In this document: positions 1 to 6,458 of the stretch, piece after piece | Position numbering within the stretch: the first letter of the stretch is position 1 | How the letters are laid out: the number at the start of each line of letters is the position of its first letter | Assembly: GCA_016278435.1 (NCBI GenBank) | Contig: JADQBU010000416.1 | Coordinates: 1 to 32,020, forward strand | Source of the DNA: Halanaerobiales bacterium | GTDB taxonomy: Bacteria > Bacillota > Halanaerobiia > Halanaerobiales > JADQBU01 | Length of the DNA: 32,020 nucleotides | Reading direction: 5' to 3' | Notes under the pieces: model-generated | The model's database searches: none | Told to the model about the DNA's origin: nothing | The model's input: only the letters and a program-made list of their open reading frames with translations | Translations under genes and position numbers: made by a program

Positions 1-272
1 CTATCTATTTCTTTTTTCACTGCTTCTCTAATCGTCTCAGTATTACCATAAAGAGTAGCACTGGCTCCCAGGCACTGTTCTGCCGCTTCACACCACTCAG
101 CACATCCCATATTAAACCTGGGGTTTACCACTTTTCTACCACATTCGGGACAATTCCTCACCAGATCCGTCTTTATAAATTCCACCATATAACCACAGCC
201 GGGGCATTCCTTTTCATTAATATCATCAGGCGTCCAATATCTGCTATCCTGACCGGGACATTTTAATGACAT
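1..272 (-). CDS. Zinc-ribbon protein, 3' end cut by window edge
   Basis: Reading leftward from an ATG at 272, preceded by a strong GGAGGTGG ribosome site eight bases upstream, the frame stays open for about 90 codons to the window edge. The protein begins MSLKCPGQDSRYW and carries two zinc-knuckle pairs, CPGC (Cys23/26) and CPEC (Cys41/44), then a second cysteine cluster (Cys57, 61 and 67) in the stretch GCAEWCEAAEQC. Seven regularly spaced cysteines make metal binding very likely. From memory, Clostridia have proteins with this same N-terminus, some carrying an HD phosphohydrolase domain further on; that part would lie outside the window, so the function is open. The codon pattern and ribosome site make it a real gene. 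Confidence 0.8.
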   Translation of the reverse strand, partial: MSLKCPGQDSRYWTPDDINEKECPGCGYMVEFIKTDLVRNCPECGRKVVNPRFNMGCAEWCEAAEQCLGASATLYGNTETIREAVKKEID

Positions 273-371
273 AAGTTTCCACCTCCAAAATAATTTGGGC
301 AGGAAATTACTCTACTATCATTATGCCACCTATCAGGCTAAAAAACTATGATGAATGTCACAGAGTAATAC

Positions 372-1529
372 TTAAATTGCATGATATTCACTTTCCAGTA
401 CAGTTTCACCAACATTTTTAAGTCCACCAATTATCCTGCTGATAACTTTGTTGGCTCCTTCTATCGATAATCCAGGTAATAATATAAGGTATTGATTTTT
501 ATTCCAGCGAGTTATGATATCTCCCTTGCGTAAGTTGTTCTTCAGGGCATTAGCCATAAATTCCATTTTACTGTTTATATCATCATTACCCTTAAAGGTC
601 AGCGAACAGATTATAGCCGGAATATGATTTCTTTCCCGTTTCCTCTCCTCAAGTTTATATAACATCCTGAAAATATCAGGCTCACAGAAGAAAGCGCCAT
701 CAACTTTCTGCCTGTTTTTTAATTGCTCCTGTATATTTAAGATACCTTCTGAATCTTCAGATGTTTCACCGTGAATTTTTTTATAAAGGTCCTGCATAGC
801 CGGTAGTGGTCTAATTTCCAGTTCCCGGTAAAATAATGTAGATGCATATTCATAGTGAGCCCGGGCCTGGGCAGTTTTGCCTTCCTCCAGTAATGCCTCC
901 AGATAACCAAGGTGAATTTTTTCTTCCAGTGGTTCAATCTGAAAAGCCGTACGGCAAAGTGTTATTATTTCAGAATTTTTGTTAAATTGTTTTAAAAGTT
1001 CAATCTGCTGTAAAATACTTTCTGTATATAACCAGTGGTAATTATTTCTAAAAGATATTACCCAGTTATCATATGGTAACTCCATTAAATAATCACCTTT
1101 ATAAATATTAAAAGCATTCCTGTATATATCAATCGCCTGTTGAGGAGCAGTCTCAATATTATTGTAAGCCTGTTGACAGAGATTTTCAAATTCTTCAACA
1201 TCCAGCCAGAATTTTGAATTTATATTAAACCCATATCCACCCTGACTACTATTTATGTAAGGTATGGTAGATTTGAAATCTTCTGGTATTAGTAATTTTC
1301 TCAAGCGGTAGACCAGATTGGTAAGGGCATGTTTAGGGTCACTGAAGTCCATTTCCGGGAATAAATTCTCCATGATTACCTCGGGGTGAATATTCCTACC
1401 ACGATTTGAGATTAAATATTTAAAAAGAATCCAGGGCTTGTCATTAGTTTTTTCAGCCTCCAGTAATGAGTCTTTATTTCTTTTAATCATAAATTGGCCC
1501 AGTGTGTAAATTTCTAATACATTATCCAA
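372..1529 (-). CDS. BTAD/SARP-like transcriptional regulator with degenerate GGDEF-like tail
   Basis: A 385-residue predicted cytoplasmic regulator. Residues about 5-105 look like an OmpR/PhoB-type winged helix (YTLGQFMI at the start, HALTNLVYRLRKLL as the recognition region). Residues about 108-255 form a helical bacterial transcriptional activator (BTAD) repeat region of the SARP family. The C-terminal 110 residues resemble a worn GGDEF domain: LRKGDIITRWNKNQYLILLPG aligns with the signature strand-turn-strand, but NKNQY replaces GG(D/E)EF, so it should not make c-di-GMP; a sensory or structural role is inferred. Translation starts at TTG (1527-1529), set by a GGGGGGTGA ribosome site. A TATAAT with an upstream TG lies at 1590-1595 (minus strand). 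It sits directly downstream of the first repeat-protein gene, so it may control the fibre-like locus; that link is inference. Confidence 0.82.
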   Translation of the reverse strand: MDNVLEIYTLGQFMIKRNKDSLLEAEKTNDKPWILFKYLISNRGRNIHPEVIMENLFPEMDFSDPKHALTNLVYRLRKLLIPEDFKSTIPYINSSQGGYGFNINSKFWLDVEEFENLCQQAYNNIETAPQQAIDIYRNAFNIYKGDYLMELPYDNWVISFRNNYHWLYTESILQQIELLKQFNKNSEIITLCRTAFQIEPLEEKIHLGYLEALLEEGKTAQARAHYEYASTLFYRELEIRPLPAMQDLYKKIHGETSEDSEGILNIQEQLKNRQKVDGAFFCEPDIFRMLYKLEERKRERNHIPAIICSLTFKGNDDINSKMEFMANALKNNLRKGDIITRWNKNQYLILLPGLSIEGANKVISRIIGGLKNVGETVLESEYHAI

Positions 1530-1569
1530 CTGAGTTCACCCCCCAAAAAAGTAAATTTTTGCATAAAAA

Positions 1570-1635
1570 TTAACCCCTTCTTTAGTAGAATTATATCACA
1601 AAGCAAGGACCTGGTCTACTATTTTAAGGGGTTAA
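1570..1635 (-). terminator. Rho-independent terminator after the 166-aa repeat-protein gene
   Basis: Near-perfect inverted repeat on the minus strand: TTAACCCCTT and TAGTAGA pair with TCTACTA and AAGGGGTTAA, with a 25-nt loop, and TTTTTA follows the stem. It ends transcription from the upstream repeat gene. The loop holds the TATAAT of a candidate promoter for the downstream BTAD regulator, so the same palindrome could also act as an operator. Confidence 0.6.
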
Positions 1636-1678
1636 ATCAATTTATATTTTGAATTTTTTTAACATTCTATTGTATATT

Positions 1679-2179
1679 TCAGGAATTATTGTCAGTAAGT
1701 ACATTTTCTGGACTTGAAAAAATATCAATTGAAGTTCTAATACTTACATTGGACTGCAAGATATTGCCATTACCCGAACTCATCTGTACCGTTGTTATAC
1801 CTGTAGCATTGGTAAAAGCATTGCCTCCAATAGTATTATACCTGCTAACATATGTATCATGTGATGAAACATTACTTATAGAAGCCCTGATCTCCTGTGT
1901 TTTTACATCATCGGGAATTACATCAGAACTACTATACCCTTCAAAACTACTGTTAGCCTGCATAATATTACCATTCCCCGCCACCATCTGAACCATGAGT
2001 CCTCCAGTAACATCCTCAAGAGCAGTATCACTGACTTGATTAAACTGGCTTGTATAAGTCTCATAACTTTCAACATTAGATAGCTCAGCTATCATATCCT
2101 GTGGAGCTGCTGCAACTGAAAAAGCCAACGATACAACTACCAGTAGACACATTACAATAATGGAAATTAGTTTTTTCAC
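1679..2179 (-). CDS. Secreted protein with two amyloid-like repeats (fibre subunit candidate A)
   Basis: A 166-residue protein starting at GTG (2177-2179) behind an AAGGAGG ribosome site. It has a clear Sec signal peptide (MKK, hydrophobic core, A-A-A-PQ near residue 25). The mature part is two copies of a repeat of about 45 residues. Copy 1 (about 36-80) contains ALEDVTGG then VQMVAGNGNIMQ; copy 2 (about 103-148) contains AFTNATGITTVQMSSGNGNILQSN. The Gln/Asn/Gly pattern and the VQ-x-x-x-GNGN-x-x-Q core resemble strand-forming repeats of functional amyloids such as FapB/FapC or curlins. There are no cysteines in the mature region. It is transcribed away from the other repeat genes, with its own upstream palindrome and terminator. 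Being an extracellular fibre subunit is inference from repeat type and neighbours. Confidence 0.8.
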   Translation of the reverse strand: MKKLISIIVMCLLVVVSLAFSVAAAPQDMIAELSNVESYETYTSQFNQVSDTALEDVTGGLMVQMVAGNGNIMQANSSFEGYSSSDVIPDDVKTQEIRASISNVSSHDTYVSRYNTIGGNAFTNATGITTVQMSSGNGNILQSNVSIRTSIDIFSSPENVLTDNNS

Positions 2180-2543
2180 GGCTAAATGCCTCCTTTTTCT
2201 GCTGGTTTTTTATTTTAAAAAAATTATTATTACTCTAATAATAAAACATGTCCTTTTATTTATCTTCTTCATTATACCATAGGATATGGGAAAAATCTAC
2301 ACTTTTTCGAAAATAATTTATAATTTGTGATTAATATGTGATTTAATTATGATGTAAACATGAATATTCCCAGTATTTTACTGTTATTTATTGTAATATT
2401 ATCTTATTTCCTCATGCTGTGTGATTGAATTTTATTCAAAATTAAATTAATATGAGATTTTTAGATGATAACCCTGAGATGTTTTCTTGTTACACTTATA
2501 ATAAGTTGAAGAATTAAAGATACCCGGAAGAGGGTGAACATAG
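2180..2543. promoter_or_regulatory. Divergent intergenic region between repeat gene A and the 77-aa gene
   Basis: A 364-base AT-rich spacer. I see the ribosome site for the leftward gene (2188-2194), a perfect 9-bp inverted repeat (2224-2244), a shorter inverted repeat TTGAAT-TTT-ATTCAA (2425-2439), and a candidate rightward promoter with -35 CTGAGA (2474-2479) and -10 TATAAT (2497-2502), spacing 17. No RNA gene or further open frame is evident. Confidence 0.5.
2224..2244. promoter_or_regulatory. Perfect palindrome, candidate operator
   Basis: Arms TTATTATTA and TAATAATAA around a central CTC, exact over 9 bp each. It lies 45 bases upstream of the GTG start of the leftward repeat-protein gene, where a repressor or activator site would be expected. 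No regulator can be assigned from sequence alone. Confidence 0.4.
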
Positions 2544-2777
2544 ATGAATGTCCAGAATGGTATTTGTCCAATAAATGGCCTGCGGTGTAATTCCACCTTT
2601 AATATACGTGTAATATATCGTGATAATACCAGCTGGCAGGGAGAAATACAGTGGCTGGAAGGTAAACAAACCAGATACTTCCGCAGTCTCCTGGAGATGA
2701 TCATGTTGATGAATGAGGCCATGAAAACCACTGACCAACCACAGGCTAACTTTGCTTTTAGAAACTGGGATTCATAA
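2544..2777 (+). CDS. Small conserved-looking protein of unknown function, 77 aa
   Basis: ATG at 2544 follows a GGAAGAGGGTG ribosome site, and a TATAAT box lies at 2497-2502. The protein (NIRVIYRDNTSWQGEIQWLE near residues 20-40, then FRSLLEMIMLMNEAM) has no signal peptide or membrane segment; it looks like a small beta-sheet unit followed by a helix. I recall similar short clostridial proteins sharing the pattern N-x-(T/S)WQG-x-I-x-W-(L/I)E ... FRS-x-LE-(L/M)I, without assigned function. It stands first in the rightward run of genes that includes the repeat proteins and the C39 protease, so an accessory role there is possible. I cannot name a function. Confidence 0.65.
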   Translation: MNVQNGICPINGLRCNSTFNIRVIYRDNTSWQGEIQWLEGKQTRYFRSLLEMIMLMNEAMKTTDQPQANFAFRNWDS

Positions 2778-2921
2778 ATCATAAGTATATAAAAATCATA
2801 AAAACTTTCTTTTTAAGGAGGTGAGGGGCCGGTAAGAGATGTCCGATTGGAATTAAAAAGTAATTTTCTCTGTCACTGTATTAAGTTAAAACATCTTTTA
2901 AAAACAAAAGGAGTGTATTAA

Positions 2922-3611
2922 ATGAAAAAATTATTGATTCTGGGTGTAATGGTTATGTTTGTACTGGCTCTGGCTCTGCCAGTAGCAGCCAGATCTGATG
3001 GTGACCTTGATGCCACAATAGGTGCAATGGAAGTAGTTGCTGTTTATAGTAATGAAGAAGCCCTTTTCATTGATAAAACTGACTTAGGGTTCGGAGTTGG
3101 AATTGGAGTTCACGGTGATTATTTGAGCGGTTTCCTGGTAGGTGGAGGATATTATCATGACTTTGACCTCGGTTACTGGGAAGATACATTTGCCCTGTTG
3201 AAAGTTGAGGCAACCGGCCCGGTCAGTAAAGAAGATTACGGAATCAGATTTGATAAAATTGATGACGAAGCCTTCGAAAATGCAACCGGTGTTACAACAG
3301 TTCAGATGTCTGCCGGTAATGGTAACATTCTCCAGTCTGCACAAAATGTTCTAGTCTTGAATGATGTTTGTGATGCAGACCTGCAAGAAGTTAATGCTAA
3401 AATTTATAAAACCGTATCTTTTGACGATTACGACAAGCGTTTTGACAAAATTTCTGGAGAAGCTTTCCAGAATGCAACAGGTATTACCACTGTTCAGATG
3501 TCTTCCGGTAACGGCAATATTCTCCAGGCCGGTCTCAATGTTCAGGTCGAACTCCCGAATTTTGTATCTGATGTCGACGGAATGGGAGATTACACAGTAG
3601 TTACCTATTAA
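2922..3611 (+). CDS. Secreted protein with two amyloid-like repeats (fibre subunit candidate B)
   Basis: A 229-residue protein; ATG at 2922 with AAAAGGAG just upstream. A signal peptide (MKKLLILGVM... ending near AAR, residue 24) leads into a Gly/Tyr-rich segment (about 55-90, including GFGVGIGVHG and FLVGGGYYHDFDLGYW), then two repeats of about 45 residues at 100-145 and 164-208. Each has (D/E)DY-x-x-RFDKI, then AF-x-NATG(V/I)TTVQMS, then GNGNILQ. These repeats are nearly identical to the second repeat of the leftward 166-aa protein, so the genes are paralogues. The repeat core resembles functional-amyloid repeats; a C39 protease gene follows directly. I infer a secreted fibre-forming subunit, possibly the major one. 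There is a single cysteine (residue 150), between the repeats. Confidence 0.83.
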   Translation: MKKLLILGVMVMFVLALALPVAARSDGDLDATIGAMEVVAVYSNEEALFIDKTDLGFGVGIGVHGDYLSGFLVGGGYYHDFDLGYWEDTFALLKVEATGPVSKEDYGIRFDKIDDEAFENATGVTTVQMSAGNGNILQSAQNVLVLNDVCDADLQEVNAKIYKTVSFDDYDKRFDKISGEAFQNATGITTVQMSSGNGNILQAGLNVQVELPNFVSDVDGMGDYTVVTY

Positions 3612-3644
3612 TATAAGTATTTTTAAACTCTTGGGTAAAGTGAA

Positions 3645-3670
3645 CAGGCGGGGTTAAACTGCCCCGCCTG
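3645..3670 (+). terminator. Strong GC hairpin between repeat gene B and the C39 protease gene
   Basis: Perfect 9-bp stem CAGGCGGGG / CCCCGCCTG with an 8-nt loop. No T-run follows, so it is more likely a partial terminator or a 3' mRNA-stabilising hairpin than a full stop. That would let the subunit gene be expressed far above the protease gene downstream. Confidence 0.55.
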
Positions 3671-3703
3671 AATCATAAAAATACCTGTTGGGAGTGACAT
3701 GAT

Positions 3704-4390
3704 ATGAAGAGTATTAAAGTTGTTTTCCTGTTTATACTAATATTACTAATAACCAGTTATGTTGCCAGTGCAGGGACGGTAACCTTTAAAGTATCTACTA
3801 TGGGGTTACGTATGAATACAGAGATTGAAAGTTATACAGAAATTCAATTTCGAGGAGTAGTAAAACAGAAATTAGATATTAGCTGTGGTTCAGCTGCCCT
3901 GGCTACAATCTTCCAGTATTATTATGGAGACCCGGTAGAAGAAGAAGCTATCATTGAAAGTATGGTCAATGGCAGAACTAAAGAAGAAATTATAGCAGGT
4001 GAAGGTTTTTCATTACTGGAACTTAAAACCGCTGCGGAAAAATGGGGTTATTCAGCTTTTGGTCTCAGCGGTTCCCTTGCTGCCCTGGCCCAGCTCAGTA
4101 TTCCCTCAATAGTCCTTTTGGAAACCGGTGATATTCCACACTTTGTAGTAGTCAGGAAAGTTCTGAAGGACAGCATTCTTGTTGCCGATCCTGCAATGGG
4201 TAATATAACTATTTCAAAATCAGATTTTATTAAGCAGTGGAATGGCATTCTGCTGGCAATAGAAGGCAAACAGCAACCAGTTTCAAATTATCAGAAATAT
4301 ATGCCACTGACTGCTCCGACCAGGCTAGAGGTTAGTAGATTCAACAGAAATAACTGGAGAGTAATACCCTTTATTCCATCAGAATTTTAA
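3704..4390 (+). CDS. Secreted C39-family cysteine protease (FapD-like)
   Basis: A 228-residue protein with a signal peptide (cleavage near ASA-GT, residue 23) and one C39 papain-like domain (about 48-188). All four expected residues are visible: Gln55 in VVKQKLDISCG, the nucleophile Cys61, His146 in DIPHFVVV and Asp162 in VADPAMG. There is no ABC-transporter or membrane domain, unlike bacteriocin-export C39 proteins; this matches the stand-alone exported type represented by FapD in Pseudomonas fibre operons. The start is ATG 3704, as a slightly earlier ATG is closed at once by TGA. It lies between two repeat-protein genes and upstream of a beta-barrel gene. I infer it trims or licenses the repeat proteins for export across the outer membrane; substrates are not proven. 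Confidence 0.85.
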   Translation: MKSIKVVFLFILILLITSYVASAGTVTFKVSTMGLRMNTEIESYTEIQFRGVVKQKLDISCGSAALATIFQYYYGDPVEEEAIIESMVNGRTKEEIIAGEGFSLLELKTAAEKWGYSAFGLSGSLAALAQLSIPSIVLLETGDIPHFVVVRKVLKDSILVADPAMGNITISKSDFIKQWNGILLAIEGKQQPVSNYQKYMPLTAPTRLEVSRFNRNNWRVIPFIPSEF

Positions 4391-4465
4391 TTTATTTTAA
4401 ACTTCTTAAATTTTAGATTAGAAATTTAAACATTTTATTCAAGTTGAGTAAAAGGAGGAAAAATA

Positions 4466-4855
4466 ATGAAAAATATTTTCAAGTTTTCAACTTTAATTTT
4501 AGTCTCAGTGTTTATGTTTATCCTGGGGGTTTCTGCTCTGGCACTTGATTTGCCGGCTGACTTTACAACACTCTCAAATGATGAACTATCTGAAGTTAGT
4601 GGTCAGGGGCGTTTTTTTATCAGAAATATCGATAATCTCGATTTTGATGCTGATATTGATAGTGCACAATTCACCTATAGTGATATATCCGATGGTGCTT
4701 TTAAGGATGCCTCAGGTTTAATTTCCGTAATTCAGGTTCCCGGAGATCGTAACTGGATTTGTGTCTACCTTGATCTTGATCTAAGTATAATAAATACTTA
4801 TGGTACTACTACAATAAATCTTTCAGACCAGCAATTCGAGTTACCTCCACTTTAA
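4466..4855 (+). CDS. Secreted repeat-family protein with leader-like C39 site (fibre accessory candidate C)
   Basis: A 129-residue protein starting at ATG 4466 with AAAGGAGG upstream. After a signal peptide (to about residue 27, ALA-LD) comes LSNDELSEVSGQG (about 36-48), which closely resembles the double-glycine leaders cut by C39 proteases (E-L-x-x-V-x-G-G). A single divergent repeat follows (about 68-110): FTYSDISDGAFKDASGLISV, matching the AF-x-NATGI-x-TV of the paralogues but ending in VPGDRNWICVYL in place of the GNGNILQ core. It probably plays a nucleator, anchor or export-helper role rather than being the bulk subunit, by analogy with minor Fap proteins; this is inference. It lies 75 bases after the protease gene. 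Confidence 0.75.
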   Translation: MKNIFKFSTLILVSVFMFILGVSALALDLPADFTTLSNDELSEVSGQGRFFIRNIDNLDFDADIDSAQFTYSDISDGAFKDASGLISVIQVPGDRNWICVYLDLDLSIINTYGTTTINLSDQQFELPPL

Positions 4856-4868
4856 AGTTTTCTAAACT

Positions 4869-4907
4869 GGTAATCCCCCTTTTTACCGGGGGGATTACCT
4901 CTATTTT
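4869..4907 (+). terminator. Rho-independent terminator after repeat gene C
   Basis: An 11-bp perfect stem GGTAATCCCCC / GGGGGATTACC (4869-4879, 4889-4899) followed by TCTATTTT. It closes the unit with the protease gene and separates it from the beta-barrel gene. Confidence 0.8.
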
Positions 4908-4995
4908 AAGTAAATATTTAATGATATTTTTTTTGCAGGAATTTTCCATTTTTTTGCGAACTATATATATACCAATATAAGAAAGGGGTATGAAA

Positions 4996-5865
4996 ATGAT
5001 TAAAAAAACTGCAATTATTTTCTGTCTAGCTATTATGTTAATACTGGTACCTCAGATGGCCGGAGCCAAAGTGCCAGTCGAGTTACAGTGGGATGTTACA
5101 TATACCCATAGTTCCAACAACCAGCTTTTATTAAATGGTTATACTGTTTATAATGTTATAACTGTTGGTGAAATTGAAGTTACTAAAGTCAAAAGAGACA
5201 TTATAATGCCTTCCTTAATTGTTAGATGCGGCTCTCCGGAGAAAAATATTGAATTTATTATTCCTTACAGTTACCGGCGGGATTATGTTTTAGATCGTGA
5301 TAACATTAATGGAGATGAATATGAAGAATCCACTGTTGATGGTATGGGACTGGGAGATATCAGGATCAATTTGAATGCAGCAGCACCTATAAAAAATACC
5401 ACTGTAACCCTGGGAGTTAAAACTACAACAGGAGTCAGTGATGTAGGTGATGATGAAATTCCACTGGGAAGCGGTCACCTGGGAATCAGAGCTGGAGTGT
5501 CCCATATGATGCCTCTGGACCCGGTAGTGTTATTTGGAAGTGCTAATTACTACTGGAATCTGGAAAATGATGCTGTTGACCCCGGAGATACTATTCAGTA
5601 TTCATTAGGAATGGCCTATGCCCTTAACCCCAGATTTTCCATTAATGCCAGGCTAGAACAAGCCGTTACCACACAAACTAGAGAGGATGGTGTAAGACAG
5701 CCTGAAACAGGTGTAAATTCCGCTATGTTCTATGTGGGCGGTAGCTTTGCTGATGGGGGAAGCACTTCATCTTATGACCTGTCAGTGGGGATTGGTATGA
5801 CAGAAGATGCTCCTGATATGTCAATCCAGTTCAGCCGTCCCATCGAAATTAAAAGACAGAATTAA
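4996..5865 (+). CDS. Predicted outer-membrane beta-barrel protein (FapF-position pore candidate)
   Basis: About 289 residues with a signal peptide (hydrophobic IIFCLAIMLILV, cleavage near AGA-KV). The mature chain is almost all alternating-residue beta strands with short turns (TNTTVTLGVKTTTGV, HLGIRAGVSHM, FGSANYYWNLEN, QYSLGMAYALNPRFSINARLEQA, SYDLSVGIGM), similar to PF13557-like (Phenol_MetA_deg) transporters. The last strand, however, is followed by a charged tail (IEIKRQN) rather than ending on a C-terminal aromatic. ATG 4996 is preferred over ATG 4990 because the GAAAGGGG ribosome site is 7 bases from it. In proteobacteria, barrels of this kind occur beside stand-alone C39 proteases and repeat proteins. 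I infer an outer-membrane export pore for the repeat proteins. A beta-barrel implies a diderm envelope. Confidence 0.75.
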   Translation: MIKKTAIIFCLAIMLILVPQMAGAKVPVELQWDVTYTHSSNNQLLLNGYTVYNVITVGEIEVTKVKRDIIMPSLIVRCGSPEKNIEFIIPYSYRRDYVLDRDNINGDEYEESTVDGMGLGDIRINLNAAAPIKNTTVTLGVKTTTGVSDVGDDEIPLGSGHLGIRAGVSHMMPLDPVVLFGSANYYWNLENDAVDPGDTIQYSLGMAYALNPRFSINARLEQAVTTQTREDGVRQPETGVNSAMFYVGGSFADGGSTSSYDLSVGIGMTEDAPDMSIQFSRPIEIKRQN

Positions 5866-5888
5866 ATAATATAACAATTTATAGAATA

Positions 5889-5926
5889 GGTGCTGCCTTA
5901 AGTTTGGGGCAGCACCGTTTATTTTA
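5889..5926 (+). terminator. Rho-independent terminator after the beta-barrel gene
   Basis: A 9-bp perfect stem GGTGCTGCC / GGCAGCACC (5889-5897, 5908-5916) followed by GTTTATTTT. It closes the rightward gene set. Confidence 0.8.
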
Positions 5927-5978
5927 ATAAAAGAAAAAACTGTCACCAGACCTCTGATAGAGAGATCCTGTGACAGTT
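5925..5978 (-). terminator. Rho-independent terminator of the desulfoferrodoxin gene
   Basis: On the minus strand, AACTGTCAC pairs with GTGACAGTT, enclosing further partial pairing (ATCTCT/AGAGGT), and is followed by TTTTCTTTT. It faces the terminator of the opposite strand, so the two converging units are separated here. Confidence 0.75.
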
Positions 5979-6001
5979 ATTAATCAATCACTTATGTAAT
6001 T

Positions 6002-6376
6002 TTAAGCTTTCCAGAGACCATGTACATTACAGTACTCTCTGACATCTTCTATCTCTTCTTTATCTACAGCAAACTCTGCTTTAGGCTCTTCACCTGGCTT
6101 TAACTCTGCCCGTAGAACCTTATCAGCAGTTAATACTTCGATAGAAGTAATGTAGTGCTTTTCTTCCATGGGATGCAGGGTAGAACCAACTATTACTTCT
6201 ACACCTTCATCGGTCTCCTCTACCATCGGTACATGTTTTTCAACTGTATAATCTTCTGTTTTAGCTTCCAGTTTTTCCATATCTTCTCCACAGCAGACTA
6301 ACGATTCTGTGTTACCATAAATAACCTCAACCACATTACCACATACATTACATTTGTAAATATCTCTCAATTTCAC
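6002..6376 (-). CDS. dfx: Desulfoferrodoxin, two-centre superoxide reductase
   Basis: A 124-residue cytoplasmic protein that reduces superoxide to hydrogen peroxide with rubredoxin-type electron donors, as known for anaerobes. The N-terminal desulforedoxin centre is present (Cys9, Cys12, Cys28, Cys29). The catalytic Fe(His)4Cys centre is complete: His48 in EKHVP (with Glu46 and Lys47), His68 and His74 in LHPMEEKHY, and Cys116 and His119 in EYCNVHG. Length is normal for the 2Fe class. The start is GTG (6374-6376) behind AAGGAGTGAT. A near-consensus promoter lies directly upstream within the end of the neighbouring gene and is overlapped by a palindrome, suggesting its own regulated transcription. 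Confidence 0.96.
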   Translation of the reverse strand: MKLRDIYKCNVCGNVVEVIYGNTESLVCCGEDMEKLEAKTEDYTVEKHVPMVEETDEGVEVIVGSTLHPMEEKHYITSIEVLTADKVLRAELKPGEEPKAEFAVDKEEIEDVREYCNVHGLWKA

Positions 6377-6415
6377 TTAAATCACTCCTTATCAGTAATG
6401 ATTGCTACTATTAAT

Positions 6416-6444
6416 AGTTTAATATACTTTTTACGGTTTGTCAA
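6416..6444 (-). promoter_or_regulatory. Sigma-A-type promoter for desulfoferrodoxin
   Basis: On the minus strand, -35 TTGACA (6439-6444) and -10 TAAACT (6416-6421) are separated by 17 bases. It is located 40 bases before the GTG start. Confidence 0.7.
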
Positions 6445-6458
6445 GAATTAATTCTTGA
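6441..6458. promoter_or_regulatory. Perfect 18-bp palindrome over the dfx -35 box
   Basis: TCAAGAATTAATTCTTGA is its own reverse complement. It overlaps four bases of the -35 element of the desulfoferrodoxin promoter and the final codons and stop of the cyclodeaminase-family gene. It is a typical position for a repressor site. It does not match the PerR box consensus I know (TTATAATNATTATAA). Confidence 0.5.

Noticed and set aside
2815..2845. Riboswitch in the leader of the subunit gene
   Set aside because: GGGGCCGGTAAGAG gave no match to the c-di-GMP, SAM or other riboswitch cores I know, and no terminator or sequestering stem follows.
4957..4985. TTGCGA / TATAAG promoter for the beta-barrel gene
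   Set aside because: The start point would fall on or past the ribosome site, so this pair cannot serve the gene; its real promoter is not clear.
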